In this document: piece after piece, positions 7,299 through 15,399 of the stretch | Position numbering within the stretch: the stretch's first letter is position 1 | Layout of the letters: every line of letters starts with the position of its first letter | Origin: Anthropogastromicrobium aceti | Lineage (GTDB): Bacteria; Bacillota; Clostridia; Lachnospirales; Lachnospiraceae | Assembly: GCF_025567095.1 (NCBI RefSeq) | Contig: NZ_JAOQJH010000017.1 | Direction: 5' to 3' (one strand) | DNA: 64,000 nt | Program-made: the position numbers and the translations under genes | Notes under the pieces: generated by a model | What the model saw: the letters and a program-made list of their open reading frames with translations, nothing else | Told to the model about the DNA's origin: nothing | Databases searched by the model: none

Positions 7299-7328
7299 TT
7301 GACAAATATACAGATTTTATTGTACAAT
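7299..7328 (+). promoter_or_regulatory. promoter of riboswitch transcript
   Basis: TTGACA (7299-7304) and TACAAT (7323-7328), 18-base spacer, with a TG just before the -10. The start would fall near 7335, immediately before the riboswitch. Confidence 0.75.
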
Positions 7329-7332
7329 CACC

Positions 7333-7427
7333 TCTAATAAAGGGGAGTAACCTGCGTTTTAAAACATACGTTTGCAGTGTCGTCAGTACGGTGGAGACAT
7401 CCGGCACTGCAAGGAACTGGTGAGACT
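7333..7427 (+). ncRNA. yybP-ykoY manganese riboswitch
   Basis: The leader has the recognisable yybP-ykoY core: AAAGGGGAGTA at 7340-7350, a GTCGTCAGTACGG stretch pairing across to CCGGCACTGCA, and the closing GAGACTTTT. This class binds Mn2+ and usually turns on manganese exporters when the metal is high. The aptamer is followed directly by a terminator whose 5' arm overlaps the closing helix, so ligand binding would favour antitermination. Identification is by motif recognition, not by a covariance search. Confidence 0.85.
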
Positions 7428-7469
7428 TTTATTGCATGTTTTGTCATGCAATAAAGGTTTCTTTTTTTA
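7428..7469 (+). terminator. riboswitch expression-platform terminator
   Basis: TTTATTGCATG (7428-7438) pairs perfectly with CATGCAATAAA (7445-7455), followed by a T-rich tail. The upstream arm begins inside the last conserved riboswitch segment, giving mutually exclusive folding. Confidence 0.85.
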
Positions 7470-7487
7470 TCAGAAGGAGGAAAAATA

Positions 7488-8702
7488 ATGGATCTAAGTA
7501 AAATGTCTATTAAAAAAATCCGGGAGCTCATTGTGTTTACGGCACTTCTTGTGGTCGCCTTGTGGAAGTTTGATGTGGTGCTTGGTGTGCTAAAAACAAT
7601 ATGGGATATTATATTTCCGTTTGTGCTTGGTGGAGCAATCGCATTTCTTACCAATGTACCAATGAGCTTTTTGGAAAAGAAAATTTTTGAAAATGTAAAA
7701 AAGAAAAATAAGATAGTTAGAAAATTGAAAAGACCGATAAGCTTGATTCTTACTATTGTATTAGTAGTTGGTGTGATCGCATTGGTGATGTTCGGTGTGA
7801 TTCCGCAGCTTACACGGACAATGGGAACGTTGGTGACGAGCATTAATGATTTTATTCCGCAGATGCAAAGTTGGATTGGAGAATTTTTCCATAATAATCA
7901 GGAAATTATGAATCTGGTAGATCAAATAGAGTTTGATCCAGATCAGGCGATTAAGTGGGGAATAAGCCTTCTCGGAAACGGTGCGGGAAATATGATGAAT
8001 ACGACAATGTCAGCAGTGGGTTCCATAGTCAGTGGAGTAGCGACCTTTTTCATTGCGTTCTCTTTTGCCTGCTATATTCTTTTTCAGAAAGAAAAGCTGC
8101 ATATACAGATTAGAAAAGTATTTTTTGCTTTTCTTCCAAGACAAAAAGCAGACACTTTTCTTAAAGTATGTTCTCTAACTTATCGGACATTTGCAAACTT
8201 TCTTGCAGGCCAGTGTCTAGAAGCTGTGATTCTAGGAAGTATGTTTGTTGTTACGTTAAGTATTTTGAGAATGCCATATGCACTTTTGATTGGAATTTTA
8301 ATTGCGTTTACGGCATTAATTCCTATTTTTGGAGCCTTCATCGGATGTGCAGTAGGAAGCTTTTTAATCTTTATGGTAAACCCACAACAGGCAATTTTAT
8401 TCGTAATAGTATTTCTTGTGCTGCAGCAGATTGAGGGAAATCTGATATATCCTCATGTTGTTGGTGAATCTGTAGGTCTTCCTTCAATATGGGTTTTGGC
8501 GGCAGTTACGATTGGTGGAAATCTTATGGGAATAGTTGGAATGCTTGTTTTCATTCCGCTGTTGTCAGTGTTATACACTATTTTTCGGGAATTTGTATAT
8601 CTGCGCCTGAAAAAACAAAATATCAAGCAGGTGACAAAGACAGAAATAGAGGAATATACAAAAGAGGAAGATATAGAAGAAACAGAAAAAAGCAAACTGT
8701 AA
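7488..8702 (+). CDS. AI-2E family transporter
   Basis: A 404-residue polytopic membrane protein of the AI-2E (YdiK/TqsA/PerM) family. It has hydrophobic segments at both ends of the chain, the family's long central amphipathic stretch, the conserved GxxxEAVILGSMF-type segment near residue 245, and a charged C-terminal tail of ~30 residues. RBS AGGAGG is seven bases from the ATG. Members export small molecules, and some act as Na+/H+ antiporters. Being under a manganese riboswitch, this one may export Mn2+ or counter metal stress; that is inference. A 46 bp piece of its 3' coding end recurs at 14847-14892. Confidence 0.85.
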   Translation: MDLSKMSIKKIRELIVFTALLVVALWKFDVVLGVLKTIWDIIFPFVLGGAIAFLTNVPMSFLEKKIFENVKKKNKIVRKLKRPISLILTIVLVVGVIALVMFGVIPQLTRTMGTLVTSINDFIPQMQSWIGEFFHNNQEIMNLVDQIEFDPDQAIKWGISLLGNGAGNMMNTTMSAVGSIVSGVATFFIAFSFACYILFQKEKLHIQIRKVFFAFLPRQKADTFLKVCSLTYRTFANFLAGQCLEAVILGSMFVVTLSILRMPYALLIGILIAFTALIPIFGAFIGCAVGSFLIFMVNPQQAILFVIVFLVLQQIEGNLIYPHVVGESVGLPSIWVLAAVTIGGNLMGIVGMLVFIPLLSVLYTIFREFVYLRLKKQNIKQVTKTEIEEYTKEEDIEETEKSKL

Positions 8703-8769
8703 TATACCTTTTCTTTACACAGGCAGGCATCCTAAACAAACAAGACTGTGCACTAATGACTAGTTTACT

Positions 8770-8784
8770 ATAGTTTGAAACTAT
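8770..8784. promoter_or_regulatory. operator-like palindrome upstream of methyltransferase gene
   Basis: ATAGTTT-G-AAACTAT is a perfect 15-base palindrome ~105 bases before the MetE-like gene. No T tract follows. It has the shape of a repressor site, but the cognate protein cannot be named. Confidence 0.35.
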
Positions 8785-8888
8785 GATTAGCAGTGAATTA
8801 AGGTATTATACAAATGATAAAAAATCCTGTATGATAGCAGCGTTAAGAACAATAATAGAGTTTTATTATAAAATACAGGAGGATTGCC

Positions 8889-10001
8889 ATGAATACACCA
8901 TTTCGCTATGATTTTGTAGGAAGCTTTTTGCGTCCGCTTTCTTTAAAAGAAGCAAGAAAACAGTTTGAGGCTGGAACCATTTCAAAGCAAGAGCTGGTAA
9001 AAGTTGAGGATGCCTGCATTGAAGATTTGATTGCAAAACAAAAAACAGCAGGTTACCATGTAATCACAGATGGGGAATTTCGCCGCGCAACATGGCATTT
9101 AGATTTCTTTTGGGAGTTCAACGGAGTTGGTCATACCAAGACAAAAACAGGATTGCCATTTCACGGTGAGGCAGCTATGATAGATGATACATACCTGACA
9201 GGAAAGATTTCCTACAATAACAATCATTCGTTTCTGCGTCATTTTGAATTTGTGAATCAATTTGAGGATGAAAATACAGTTGCAAAGTTGACTATTCCGG
9301 CACCAGCACAGTTTTTGGAGCAGATGATCATGCCATTTGCATGGGAAAATACTTCAAAGTATTATGACACACAAAAACAGGTAGCAGAAGATATTGTAAA
9401 AGGATATCGTGAATTTATCAAAGATATTTACGCAGCGGGATGTAGAAATCTTCAGCTTGACGACTGTTCTTGGGGAATGGTTGTTGATCCAAGTGCACCG
9501 GTACTTTTTGGAACAACAAAGGCAGGTCTTGAGAAAATTAAAGAACAGCTGCTTGATGTTAACAATAAGGCAATTGAGGGCGCTCCAAAGGATCTTGTGA
9601 TTAATACACATGTATGTAGAGGAAATTTCCATTCTACATATGCAAGCAGCGGTGCATATGATAGTGTAGCAGAGACACTTTTCGCAAAGGAAAATGTAAA
9701 TGCCTATTATCTAGAATTTGATGATGAACGTTCTGGTGGTTTTGAATGTTTACAGAAGGTATCAGGTGATAAAAAAGTAGTTTTGGGCTTGATTACAACA
9801 AAGTCACCAAAGCTTGAAGATAAACAGAAAGTAATTAACCGTATTCACGAGGCGGCAAAATATGTGCCGCTTGAGCGCCTGTATTTAAGTCCACAGTGTG
9901 GTTTTGCTTCTTGTGAAATTGGAAATAAGCTTACTGAAAAGCAGCAATGGGCAAAGCTTGCACTTGTAAAAGAAATTGCTCAAGAAGTCTGGGGCGAATA
10001 A
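8889..10001 (+). CDS. MetE-like cobalamin-independent methyltransferase (YxjG/YxjH type)
   Basis: A 370-residue cytosolic enzyme equal in length to the catalytic C-terminal half of MetE. These stand-alone proteins transfer methyl groups to homocysteine or related thiols. The N-terminus has the family's VGSFLRP, then VITDGEFRR, LQLDDCSW, and the zinc-site segments NTHVCRGN (His and Cys), an acidic LEFDDERSGGFE stretch, and SPQCGFAS (Cys). AGGAGG precedes the ATG. It stands alone between an operator-like palindrome and a strong terminator. No S-box riboswitch is visible upstream. Confidence 0.85.
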   Translation: MNTPFRYDFVGSFLRPLSLKEARKQFEAGTISKQELVKVEDACIEDLIAKQKTAGYHVITDGEFRRATWHLDFFWEFNGVGHTKTKTGLPFHGEAAMIDDTYLTGKISYNNNHSFLRHFEFVNQFEDENTVAKLTIPAPAQFLEQMIMPFAWENTSKYYDTQKQVAEDIVKGYREFIKDIYAAGCRNLQLDDCSWGMVVDPSAPVLFGTTKAGLEKIKEQLLDVNNKAIEGAPKDLVINTHVCRGNFHSTYASSGAYDSVAETLFAKENVNAYYLEFDDERSGGFECLQKVSGDKKVVLGLITTKSPKLEDKQKVINRIHEAAKYVPLERLYLSPQCGFASCEIGNKLTEKQQWAKLALVKEIAQEVWGE

Positions 10002-10007
10002 AGAATC

Positions 10008-10050
10008 AAAGCCATCGGAGATTGATATGATCTCTGGTGGCTTTTTATTT
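10008..10050 (+). terminator. intrinsic terminator
   Basis: The arms 10008-10022 and 10030-10044 form a long stem with a 7-base loop, running into a T-rich tail. It lies seven bases after the methyltransferase stop codon. Confidence 0.85.
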
Positions 10051-10121
10051 GCAATAAAACCTTGTGTTTCGAGTGACTGACGTGATATAATTGTATAATA
10101 AAATCAAAGGGAGTAACAGCA

Positions 10122-12179
10122 ATGGAAAAATACAGTACTGCCAAAAAAAGAATAATAAAATATAGCTGTGTTGTTGGACTAATTTCTTTTATGCTTTTGT
10201 TTCTTGTTGGATGCATGATCTTTGGCTATATGGAAAAAGAAGAAAAAGCAGGAGCAGCCTATATGGCACAAAGTACTGTAAGGCGAATTAAAGCACAGCT
10301 AGAGCGATATGTAGTGAGTTCAGATTTGATGGAAAATATTATTAATGCAGGCTATCAATTAGATGAAGAAACATTCTCCAAGCTGGCAAGTGTCATTCCA
10401 AATGAAAATGATGTAGTAAAAGCATTTGAGCTGGCACCAGATGGGATAATTACATATATTTATCCCAGAGAGGACAACGATAAAGCGTTTGGACTTGATG
10501 TGCTGACAGAACATGAGCGAAGCATTGACGCTAATTTGGCTAAAGAAACAAAAGAATATACACTTGGCGGTCCTTATGAATTGAAGCAGGGCGGAATGGG
10601 TGCATTGCTTTTTAATCCAGTCTATCAGCCAGCTGATGGCGAAGACAGTACATTTTGGGGGTTTGTGATTACAGTAATTGACTGGGATCGTTTTATAAGT
10701 GAATTAAAGCTCGAGAAGTTGAGTGAAGCTTCATTTTATTATAAAATCTGGACAAAAGATGACAGTACAGGTGAACAGGTTGTGTTGGCTCAAAATAAAG
10801 AAAAGCTTTCAAAAGATTGCCTGACGCTAGAGTGCAATATTCCAAATGAAGTATGGTACTTTGATATAGAGCCGTCTGCTGGATGGATAACAATATCTTA
10901 TTGGTTTTCAGTTATCCTCACAATATTGGTTTTGTCTATGTTAATTGCTGCTATTTTTTATCAGATTCTTAGTAAAAACAATCAAGAGAAGCAGTATGCA
11001 GAGCAGCTGCAGCGATCAGCGGAGCTGGCAAAAAATGCAAATGAAGCTAAGACAAGATTTTTATTTAATATGAGTCATGATATTCGCACACCGATGAATG
11101 CAATAATTGGATTTTCAGGTCTTTTGGAGAAAAATCTTCAAAATGAAGAGAAGGCTAAAGAATATCTGAAAAAAATTCAATCTTCTAGTGCGCTTATGAT
11201 GACGATTATAAATCAGGTTTTGGAGATGGCGCGCATTGAAAGCGGAACGGCCACGTTAAGGCTAAAGGCAGAAGATTTAAGCGCCATTTTTCACGATGTT
11301 AGCAGCGTATTTGAATCAGATATAAGAAAAAAGAATCTGCAGTATTCAATCGATGCTAATGTCTGCCATAAGTATGCCATCTGTGACAAAACAAAGCTTC
11401 AGGAAATTTATTTGAATATCGTAGGTAATGCAGTTAAATATACGCCGAGCGGAAAATCTATTCATGTGATAGTCAAAGAGATTGCATCAGATGATAAAAT
11501 GGCACAATATTGTTTTATTTGTGAAGATACAGGAATAGGAATGAGCGAAGAATATCTGCCTCATATATTTGAAGAATTTTCCAGAGAGCATACATCAACG
11601 GAGAATAAAGTCGTAGGTACAGGGCTTGGCCTTCCGATTGTGAAATCACTTATTGAGCTAATGGGCGGAAACATTAAGGCAGAGAGCAGTCAAGAAGTGG
11701 GTACAAAGTTTACGGTAACAATTTCGCTGGAAACAGTATCGAAGGAAGATGTATATAAAGAACAAGAAAAACAGCCTAATACGGATGATATCAGAGGCAA
11801 GAGGATTTTGCTTGCAGAGGACAATGAGCTGAATGCTGAAATTGCAATAGAGTTATTGCATGAAGAAGGCTTTTTCGTGGAGCTTGCCACTGACGGTCAA
11901 GAATGTTTTGATATGCTTGATCAGGCAGAAGAAGGCTATTATGATCTAATTCTTATGGACATTCAGATGCCTAATGTAAATGGCTACGAAGCAACTGTAA
12001 AAATAAGGCAGATGGAAAATGATAAGAAAGCTCAAATTCCAATTGTTGCGATGACGGCAAATGTATTTGCAGAAGATCGCAAACTTGCATTGGATTTGGG
12101 AATGAATGGACATATATCAAAGCCGATAGATATGAAAAAGGTAAGAAAAGTCCTGCATAATATTTTGAATGCAGAATAA
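10122..12179 (+). CDS. CHASE-domain hybrid histidine kinase
   Basis: A 685-residue membrane sensor. One TM lies at ~11-35 and another at ~258-282, enclosing an extracytoplasmic CHASE-like domain (ELAPDGIITYIYPRE at ~102-116). A short coiled linker leads to HisKA with the phospho-acceptor H319 in NMSHDIRTPMN. The HATPase has its N box (NIVGNAVKYTP), G1 box (DTGIGM) and G2 box (GTGLGLPIV). A C-terminal receiver domain has the phospho-acceptor D613 in LMDIQMPNVNG. There is no HPt domain, and no separate response regulator is next to it. GGGAG precedes the ATG. The sensed ligand is unknown. Confidence 0.9.
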   Translation: MEKYSTAKKRIIKYSCVVGLISFMLLFLVGCMIFGYMEKEEKAGAAYMAQSTVRRIKAQLERYVVSSDLMENIINAGYQLDEETFSKLASVIPNENDVVKAFELAPDGIITYIYPREDNDKAFGLDVLTEHERSIDANLAKETKEYTLGGPYELKQGGMGALLFNPVYQPADGEDSTFWGFVITVIDWDRFISELKLEKLSEASFYYKIWTKDDSTGEQVVLAQNKEKLSKDCLTLECNIPNEVWYFDIEPSAGWITISYWFSVILTILVLSMLIAAIFYQILSKNNQEKQYAEQLQRSAELAKNANEAKTRFLFNMSHDIRTPMNAIIGFSGLLEKNLQNEEKAKEYLKKIQSSSALMMTIINQVLEMARIESGTATLRLKAEDLSAIFHDVSSVFESDIRKKNLQYSIDANVCHKYAICDKTKLQEIYLNIVGNAVKYTPSGKSIHVIVKEIASDDKMAQYCFICEDTGIGMSEEYLPHIFEEFSREHTSTENKVVGTGLGLPIVKSLIELMGGNIKAESSQEVGTKFTVTISLETVSKEDVYKEQEKQPNTDDIRGKRILLAEDNELNAEIAIELLHEEGFFVELATDGQECFDMLDQAEEGYYDLILMDIQMPNVNGYEATVKIRQMENDKKAQIPIVAMTANVFAEDRKLALDLGMNGHISKPIDMKKVRKVLHNILNAE

Positions 12180-12205
12180 GTGAAGCGACAAGAAGAATAC
12201 GAGAA

Positions 12206-12649
12206 TTGGTAGTTGGGAGAACAGGGGAAATGGAGCATCGAGTTTGTTTGAACAAAATGATAGTTGTTTTTATGACTGTTATTGTTATATCATCTTGCTT
12301 TGTATTTGATATTCAGACAGGTCTGTTCTCACTGACAGGTCTTTTGGCAAAGTCACTTGTCATCGATAACGTAATTGAGAGTATTAATCGTTGTAAGGTA
12401 TTTTTAATTGTCTGCGATGATCCAGATCCGATTTGTGAATTTATTTACCAGGATCTTAAGCGCAGCGCAACCGTTTATAAAGCACATGGCGCATTCACGC
12501 ATAACCAGAAGATGATTATTATGTCAGTTATGAAGCGTGGACAGGCAGTGCAGCTTAGAAACTTTGTAAAGCGCTATCAGCCAGGCGCATTTATTGCCAT
12601 TGTAAATTCAAGTGAAATCATTGGAAAAGGCTTCCGCGGATTGAACTGA
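12206..12649 (+). pseudogene. duplicated C-terminal half of YitT family protein
   Basis: From ~12275 to the stop codon this is almost identical to the 3' end of the intact YitT gene at 20379-21236, including its stop, with only a few silent changes and D/N in one codon. The first ~25 codons are unrelated and have no good RBS. It lacks the N-terminal membrane helices and keeps only the last one plus the cytosolic DUF2179 domain. It is a recent partial duplication and unlikely to function. Confidence 0.85.
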
Positions 12650-12799
12650 TGCAAAAAACAGTGCAAAATAAAGTATGTTTATTACAACCATAATCGTATT
12701 ATAGGTAATAGGTAGTTATCGAACAAAGTGTTACAAAAAATCTTGACCAGTATACATGAGATGACGAGAATGTATATTCATAAATAAGTTTGATTCAGC

Positions 12800-12842
12800 A
12801 AGATGGCACTCCATGAAAACTTTGGAATGCCATCTTTTTTTG
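12800..12842 (+). terminator. intrinsic terminator
   Basis: AAGATGGCA(c)TCC at 12800-12812 pairs with GGAATGCCATCTT at 12824-12836, followed by a run of Ts. It ends a ~150-base AT-rich stretch that has no gene after the YitT fragment. Confidence 0.8.
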
Positions 12843-12881
12843 TAAAAAGGTATGCTTCATGAATGTAGAAAATTTCAAGTA

Positions 12882-12910
12882 TTGTAAAGCTCAAGTTCTG
12901 ATGGTAAAAT
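12882..12910 (+). promoter_or_regulatory. promoter of alpha/beta hydrolase gene
   Basis: TTGTAA (12882-12887), 17-base spacer, extended -10 TGGTAAAAT with the hexamer at 12905-12910. The leader to the ATG is ~95 bases. Confidence 0.55.
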
Positions 12911-13010
12911 GAAGAAAAAAATAAATGGAAGATAGAGTTTCCGTTGAGAATACGTTATAAGTAATAGTGGAAGCAAGATTTTTGTTTTCGAGAAGGGAAG
13001 GTAAAAACAG

Positions 13011-13748
13011 ATGATGGGTGAGAGATTAGCATTTCAGAAGAAAAATGGACAAAAAATTGCAGGAAAGGCATACTTTGCAGGCGTAGATAAAAAATATCCG
13101 ACGGTGATTTTTGCCCACGGATTCGGTTCCAATTACCGTGACCTAGAACATCACGGAGCTGGATTTGCAGAAAGTGGAATTAACTGCATTTTTTTTGATT
13201 TTTGTGGAGGTGGATTAAAGTCTCTTAGTGATGGCAAGATGACGCAGATGACAGTTCTCACAGAGGCAGAGGATTTAACCGAGGTAATTAGTCAAGTGCA
13301 GCAGATGGAGAATGTAGATTCAGATCAATTATTTATTCAGGGAGAAAGTCAGGGAGGATTTGTCGGTGCTTATGTAGCAGCGCAGATTCCAGAAAAAATA
13401 AAGGGATTAATTTTGTGGTATCCTGCATTTGTGATTCCAGATGATGCCAAGCGCCGTTTTGAAGAAAATGACAATACCTGTTTTGGACAGCAGTTAAGTC
13501 CAGATTACAATAAAGTAGCAAAGGATATCGATATTTTCAATGTCATCACAGGATATAAGGGACCAGTGGTGATCATTCATGGAGAAAGCGATAATTGCGT
13601 GCCGATTTCTTATTCCGAGCACGCAGAAAAAGTATATGACAATGTTAAACTGATTCGAATTCCAAGCGCAGGGCATGGATTTGATGGAAAGGATAGTCAG
13701 TTTGCGAGAGAACAGTCGATAGAGTTTATTAAGAAAAATTTGAAATAA
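13011..13748 (+). CDS. alpha/beta hydrolase, feruloyl-esterase-like
   Basis: A 245-residue cytosolic serine hydrolase of the alpha/beta fold. HGFGSNYRD near residue 37 forms the oxyanion loop, the nucleophile elbow is GESQG near residue 112, the acidic member lies in HGESDNCVP near residue 191, and the histidine is in SAGHGFDG near residue 221. An insert of ~40 residues after the elbow forms a lid, as in the bacterial cinnamoyl/feruloyl esterases (LJ0536-like). There is no signal peptide. Two ATGs start the frame and share one RBS (GGGAAGG). The likely role is hydrolysis of ester-linked dietary or cell metabolites. Confidence 0.8.
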   Translation: MMGERLAFQKKNGQKIAGKAYFAGVDKKYPTVIFAHGFGSNYRDLEHHGAGFAESGINCIFFDFCGGGLKSLSDGKMTQMTVLTEAEDLTEVISQVQQMENVDSDQLFIQGESQGGFVGAYVAAQIPEKIKGLILWYPAFVIPDDAKRRFEENDNTCFGQQLSPDYNKVAKDIDIFNVITGYKGPVVIIHGESDNCVPISYSEHAEKVYDNVKLIRIPSAGHGFDGKDSQFAREQSIEFIKKNLK

Positions 13749-13757
13749 AATTTTAAC

Positions 13758-13777
13758 TACTAAATCACGATTTAGTA
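13758..13777. terminator. small palindrome after hydrolase gene
   Basis: TACTAAAT (13758-13765) and ATTTAGTA (13770-13777) form a perfect 8 bp stem with a four-base loop, ten bases after the stop codon. The T tract is poor, so it is either a weak terminator or an operator for the next gene. Confidence 0.4.
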
Positions 13778-13928
13778 ATTTGCTGTATGCATGAATAAAT
13801 TTACATTTTTTTTACTCAAACAGGATAGAAAAGCAACATAGTTTGGTGCTATTGTGTATTAGAAACAGAAATAATACTAGATGATAGATTAGCTAGTTCG
13901 CTAATACAGAAAAGAGGCACAAATAAAG

Positions 13929-14588
13929 ATGATTACCTATAAAGACATCCAGAAAAATAAAGAAATCAATGCAATGATTGAGCAGGGCAACCAAGTATTA
14001 AAGACACTTGGTTATACGGAGCATTCGAAGAAACATGCAATCAAGGTGGCAGAGCATGCAGCTGAGATTTTAAAAATCACTGGAGCAGACGCACATCAGA
14101 TTGAGCTGGCACAAATTGCAGGTTACATGCACGATATTGGAAATTGTATCAATCGACAGGATCATGCGCACAGTGGAGCTATTTTGACCTATTCCATTTT
14201 GAAAGAGTTGGATATGCCGATTTCAGATCGATTGACAATCGTAACAGCAATTGGTCATCATGATGAGAAGACAGGAACAGCTCTAGATCCAGTTTCGGCT
14301 GCACTCATTCTTGCTGATAAGACCGATGTGCGAAGAAATCGTGTACAAAACCCAGTCATTGCAAATTTTGATATTCATGACCGCGTAAACTATGCAGCAT
14401 TGTCCTCATCTCTAGAGTTTAAGACAGAAAAGAAAATCATTCAGATGAATTTGGAACTGGATGATTCGATGTGTACGGTTATGGATTACTTTGGCATATT
14501 CTTAGAGCGCATGATGATGTGCAGACGTGCAGCAGAGGTGCTTGGCTGGCGCTTTAAATTGGTTGCAAATGGAAGTAAGCTGTGTTAA
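13929..14588 (+). CDS. HD-domain phosphohydrolase
   Basis: A 219-residue cytosolic protein with an HD metal-dependent phosphohydrolase domain. The motif set is an early HSKKHA histidine, GYMHDIGNC (H-D), HAHSGA, GHHDEKTG, and the late ADKTDVRR aspartate. The C-terminal ~70 residues are not recognisable. HD proteins of this size usually act on nucleotides or related phosphoesters; the substrate cannot be read from the sequence. It is monocistronic, with DNA debris and the thiamine riboswitch downstream. Confidence 0.8.
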   Translation: MITYKDIQKNKEINAMIEQGNQVLKTLGYTEHSKKHAIKVAEHAAEILKITGADAHQIELAQIAGYMHDIGNCINRQDHAHSGAILTYSILKELDMPISDRLTIVTAIGHHDEKTGTALDPVSAALILADKTDVRRNRVQNPVIANFDIHDRVNYAALSSSLEFKTEKKIIQMNLELDDSMCTVMDYFGIFLERMMMCRRAAEVLGWRFKLVANGSKLC

Positions 14589-14721
14589 ATTCGTGAGGCA
14601 ATATAAAATGTCACATGGGCATCATCATCTTCAATTGGAATACTTTTACAAAGCAGGTAACCTCCTTGAATAAATTTATTGTTAAATATTCGTGTAAAGT
14701 ATTGTTCTTACTGGAAATACT
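14589..14721. other. intergenic debris, no intact gene
   Basis: No gene with start, RBS and stop is visible here. On the minus strand, from ~14700 to 14585, a 38-codon open stretch without a start could be a C-terminal protein scrap (it ends in AHVTFYIASRI), but I cannot assign it. It joins directly to the RelB fragment. Confidence 0.3.
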
Positions 14722-14808
14722 ACAAACATAAGTATTTGCATGGATGCAGATTTGAAAGCGCAAGCGGACGCACTGTTTACTGAACTTGGCATGAACCTGA
14801 CTACGGCG
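14722..14808 (+). pseudogene. RelB/DinJ antitoxin fragment
   Basis: The frame TNISICMDADLKAQADALFT and on through ELGMNLTTAF matches the N-terminal ribbon-helix-helix of RelB/DinJ antitoxins (TNISIRMDADLK is the usual start). No initiation codon is left in the expected place. Homology stops at ~14808, where a REP-like palindrome core begins, so the rest of the antitoxin and any toxin partner are lost. Confidence 0.75.
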
Positions 14809-14814
14809 TTTAAA

Positions 14815-14838
14815 GTGCCACTGTACCTGTCCCCATGG
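14815..14838. repeat. REP-like palindrome arm
   Basis: This is the same core as the repeats at 21243-21320, in the opposite orientation (GTGCCACTGTACCTGTCCCC followed by ATGG). Only one arm is present. It joins the RelB scrap to a copied piece of the AI-2E gene. Confidence 0.6.
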
Positions 14839-14846
14839 CCTTCTGG

Positions 14847-14892
14847 ATATCAAGCAGGTGACAAAGACAGAAATAGAGGAATATACAAAAGA
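14847..14892 (+). repeat. 46 bp copy of AI-2E gene 3' coding end
   Basis: Matches 8620-8665, within the last ~30 codons of the AI-2E transporter gene, with no difference that I can see. It is out of context and not expressed as part of a gene here. Confidence 0.75.
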
Positions 14893-14933
14893 AGAAATAC
14901 TTTACAAAACAAAATAAATGCGATATGATATGC

Positions 14934-15025
14934 ATAAATAGGGAGCTCAAATAGATGGGCTGAGAGTAGACTTGGTAGTCTTGACCTGAAACCTGATTTG
15001 GATAATGCCAACGTAGGGAAATACA
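14934..15025 (+). ncRNA. TPP riboswitch (THI element)
   Basis: The conserved core is clear: GGGCTGAGAG at 14957-14966, ACCTGAAACCTGATTTGGAT from 14984, then AATGCCAACGTAGGGAA. TPP binding shuts down the thiamine genes downstream. Two terminators follow before thiS, giving a transcription-attenuation platform. Confidence 0.95.
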
Positions 15026-15031
15026 TGTCTT

Positions 15032-15056
15032 GCACAATAAAGTTGTGTGTTTTTTG
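15032..15056 (+). terminator. terminator 1 after TPP riboswitch
   Basis: GCACAA (15032-15037) pairs with TTGTGT (15043-15048) around a five-base loop and runs into six Ts. It is short; it is likely the ligand-controlled terminator. Confidence 0.65.
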
Positions 15057-15107
15057 CTCTCTGTTTTTTTGTGAACTGGGGGCACCACTTTTCGCAGAAC
15101 AGACTAG

Positions 15108-15150
15108 GCGCCGGATGATACTTGTATTGTATCATTCGGCGCTTTTTTTG
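15108..15150 (+). terminator. terminator 2 before thiS
   Basis: GCGCCGGATGATAC (15108-15121) pairs with GTATCATTCGGCGC (15129-15142), followed by seven Ts. It is a strong stand-alone terminator between the riboswitch and thiS, so full read-through needs two escapes, or a separate promoter for the operon. Confidence 0.85.
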
Positions 15151-15200
15151 TTTTTAATTTGCTAATAAAGGTGCCGAATATAAGAAAGGAGATAAGCCAT

Positions 15201-15395
15201 ATGGTAAGGATAAATGGAGAAGATAAGGCACTTGCAGGAATTAATCTCTTGGAATACTTAAAAGATGCTGGATACCAACTGGAAAAGATTGTGGTAGAAC
15301 GAAATCTGGAAATCATTCCGCGAGATCAGTTAGAAAATGTGGTGATTCAGGAAAATGATTCCATTGAAGTACTGAGTTTTGTTGGTGGAGGCTGA
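15201..15395 (+). CDS. sulfur carrier protein ThiS
   Basis: A 64-residue beta-grasp protein that carries sulfur as a C-terminal thiocarboxylate for thiazole formation. It ends in the required GG (SFVGGG). The ATG at 15201 follows AAAGGAGAT; an upstream ATG at 15159 lacks an RBS and would add a non-conserved tail. First gene of thiSFGHE under the TPP riboswitch, with thiF starting five bases after its stop codon. Confidence 0.9.
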   Translation: MVRINGEDKALAGINLLEYLKDAGYQLEKIVVERNLEIIPRDQLENVVIQENDSIEVLSFVGGG

Positions 15396-15399
15396 TATA

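Noticed and set aside
7261..7300. AAGCAC / GTGCTT pair with an inner ACGT palindrome before the riboswitch promoter
   Set aside because: It has no T tract, and the 3' arm is part of the -35 region. It is too weak to call a terminator or an operator.
8825..8880. TCCTGTAT and ATACAGGA could pair and hide the RBS of the MetE-like gene
   Set aside because: The likely -10 (TATGAT, 8830-8835) overlaps the upstream arm, so this arm would probably not be in the transcript.
14850..15088. Several minus-strand open frames over the TPP riboswitch
   Set aside because: The plus strand has an unmistakable THI element and terminators; these frames have no RBS or recognisable protein.
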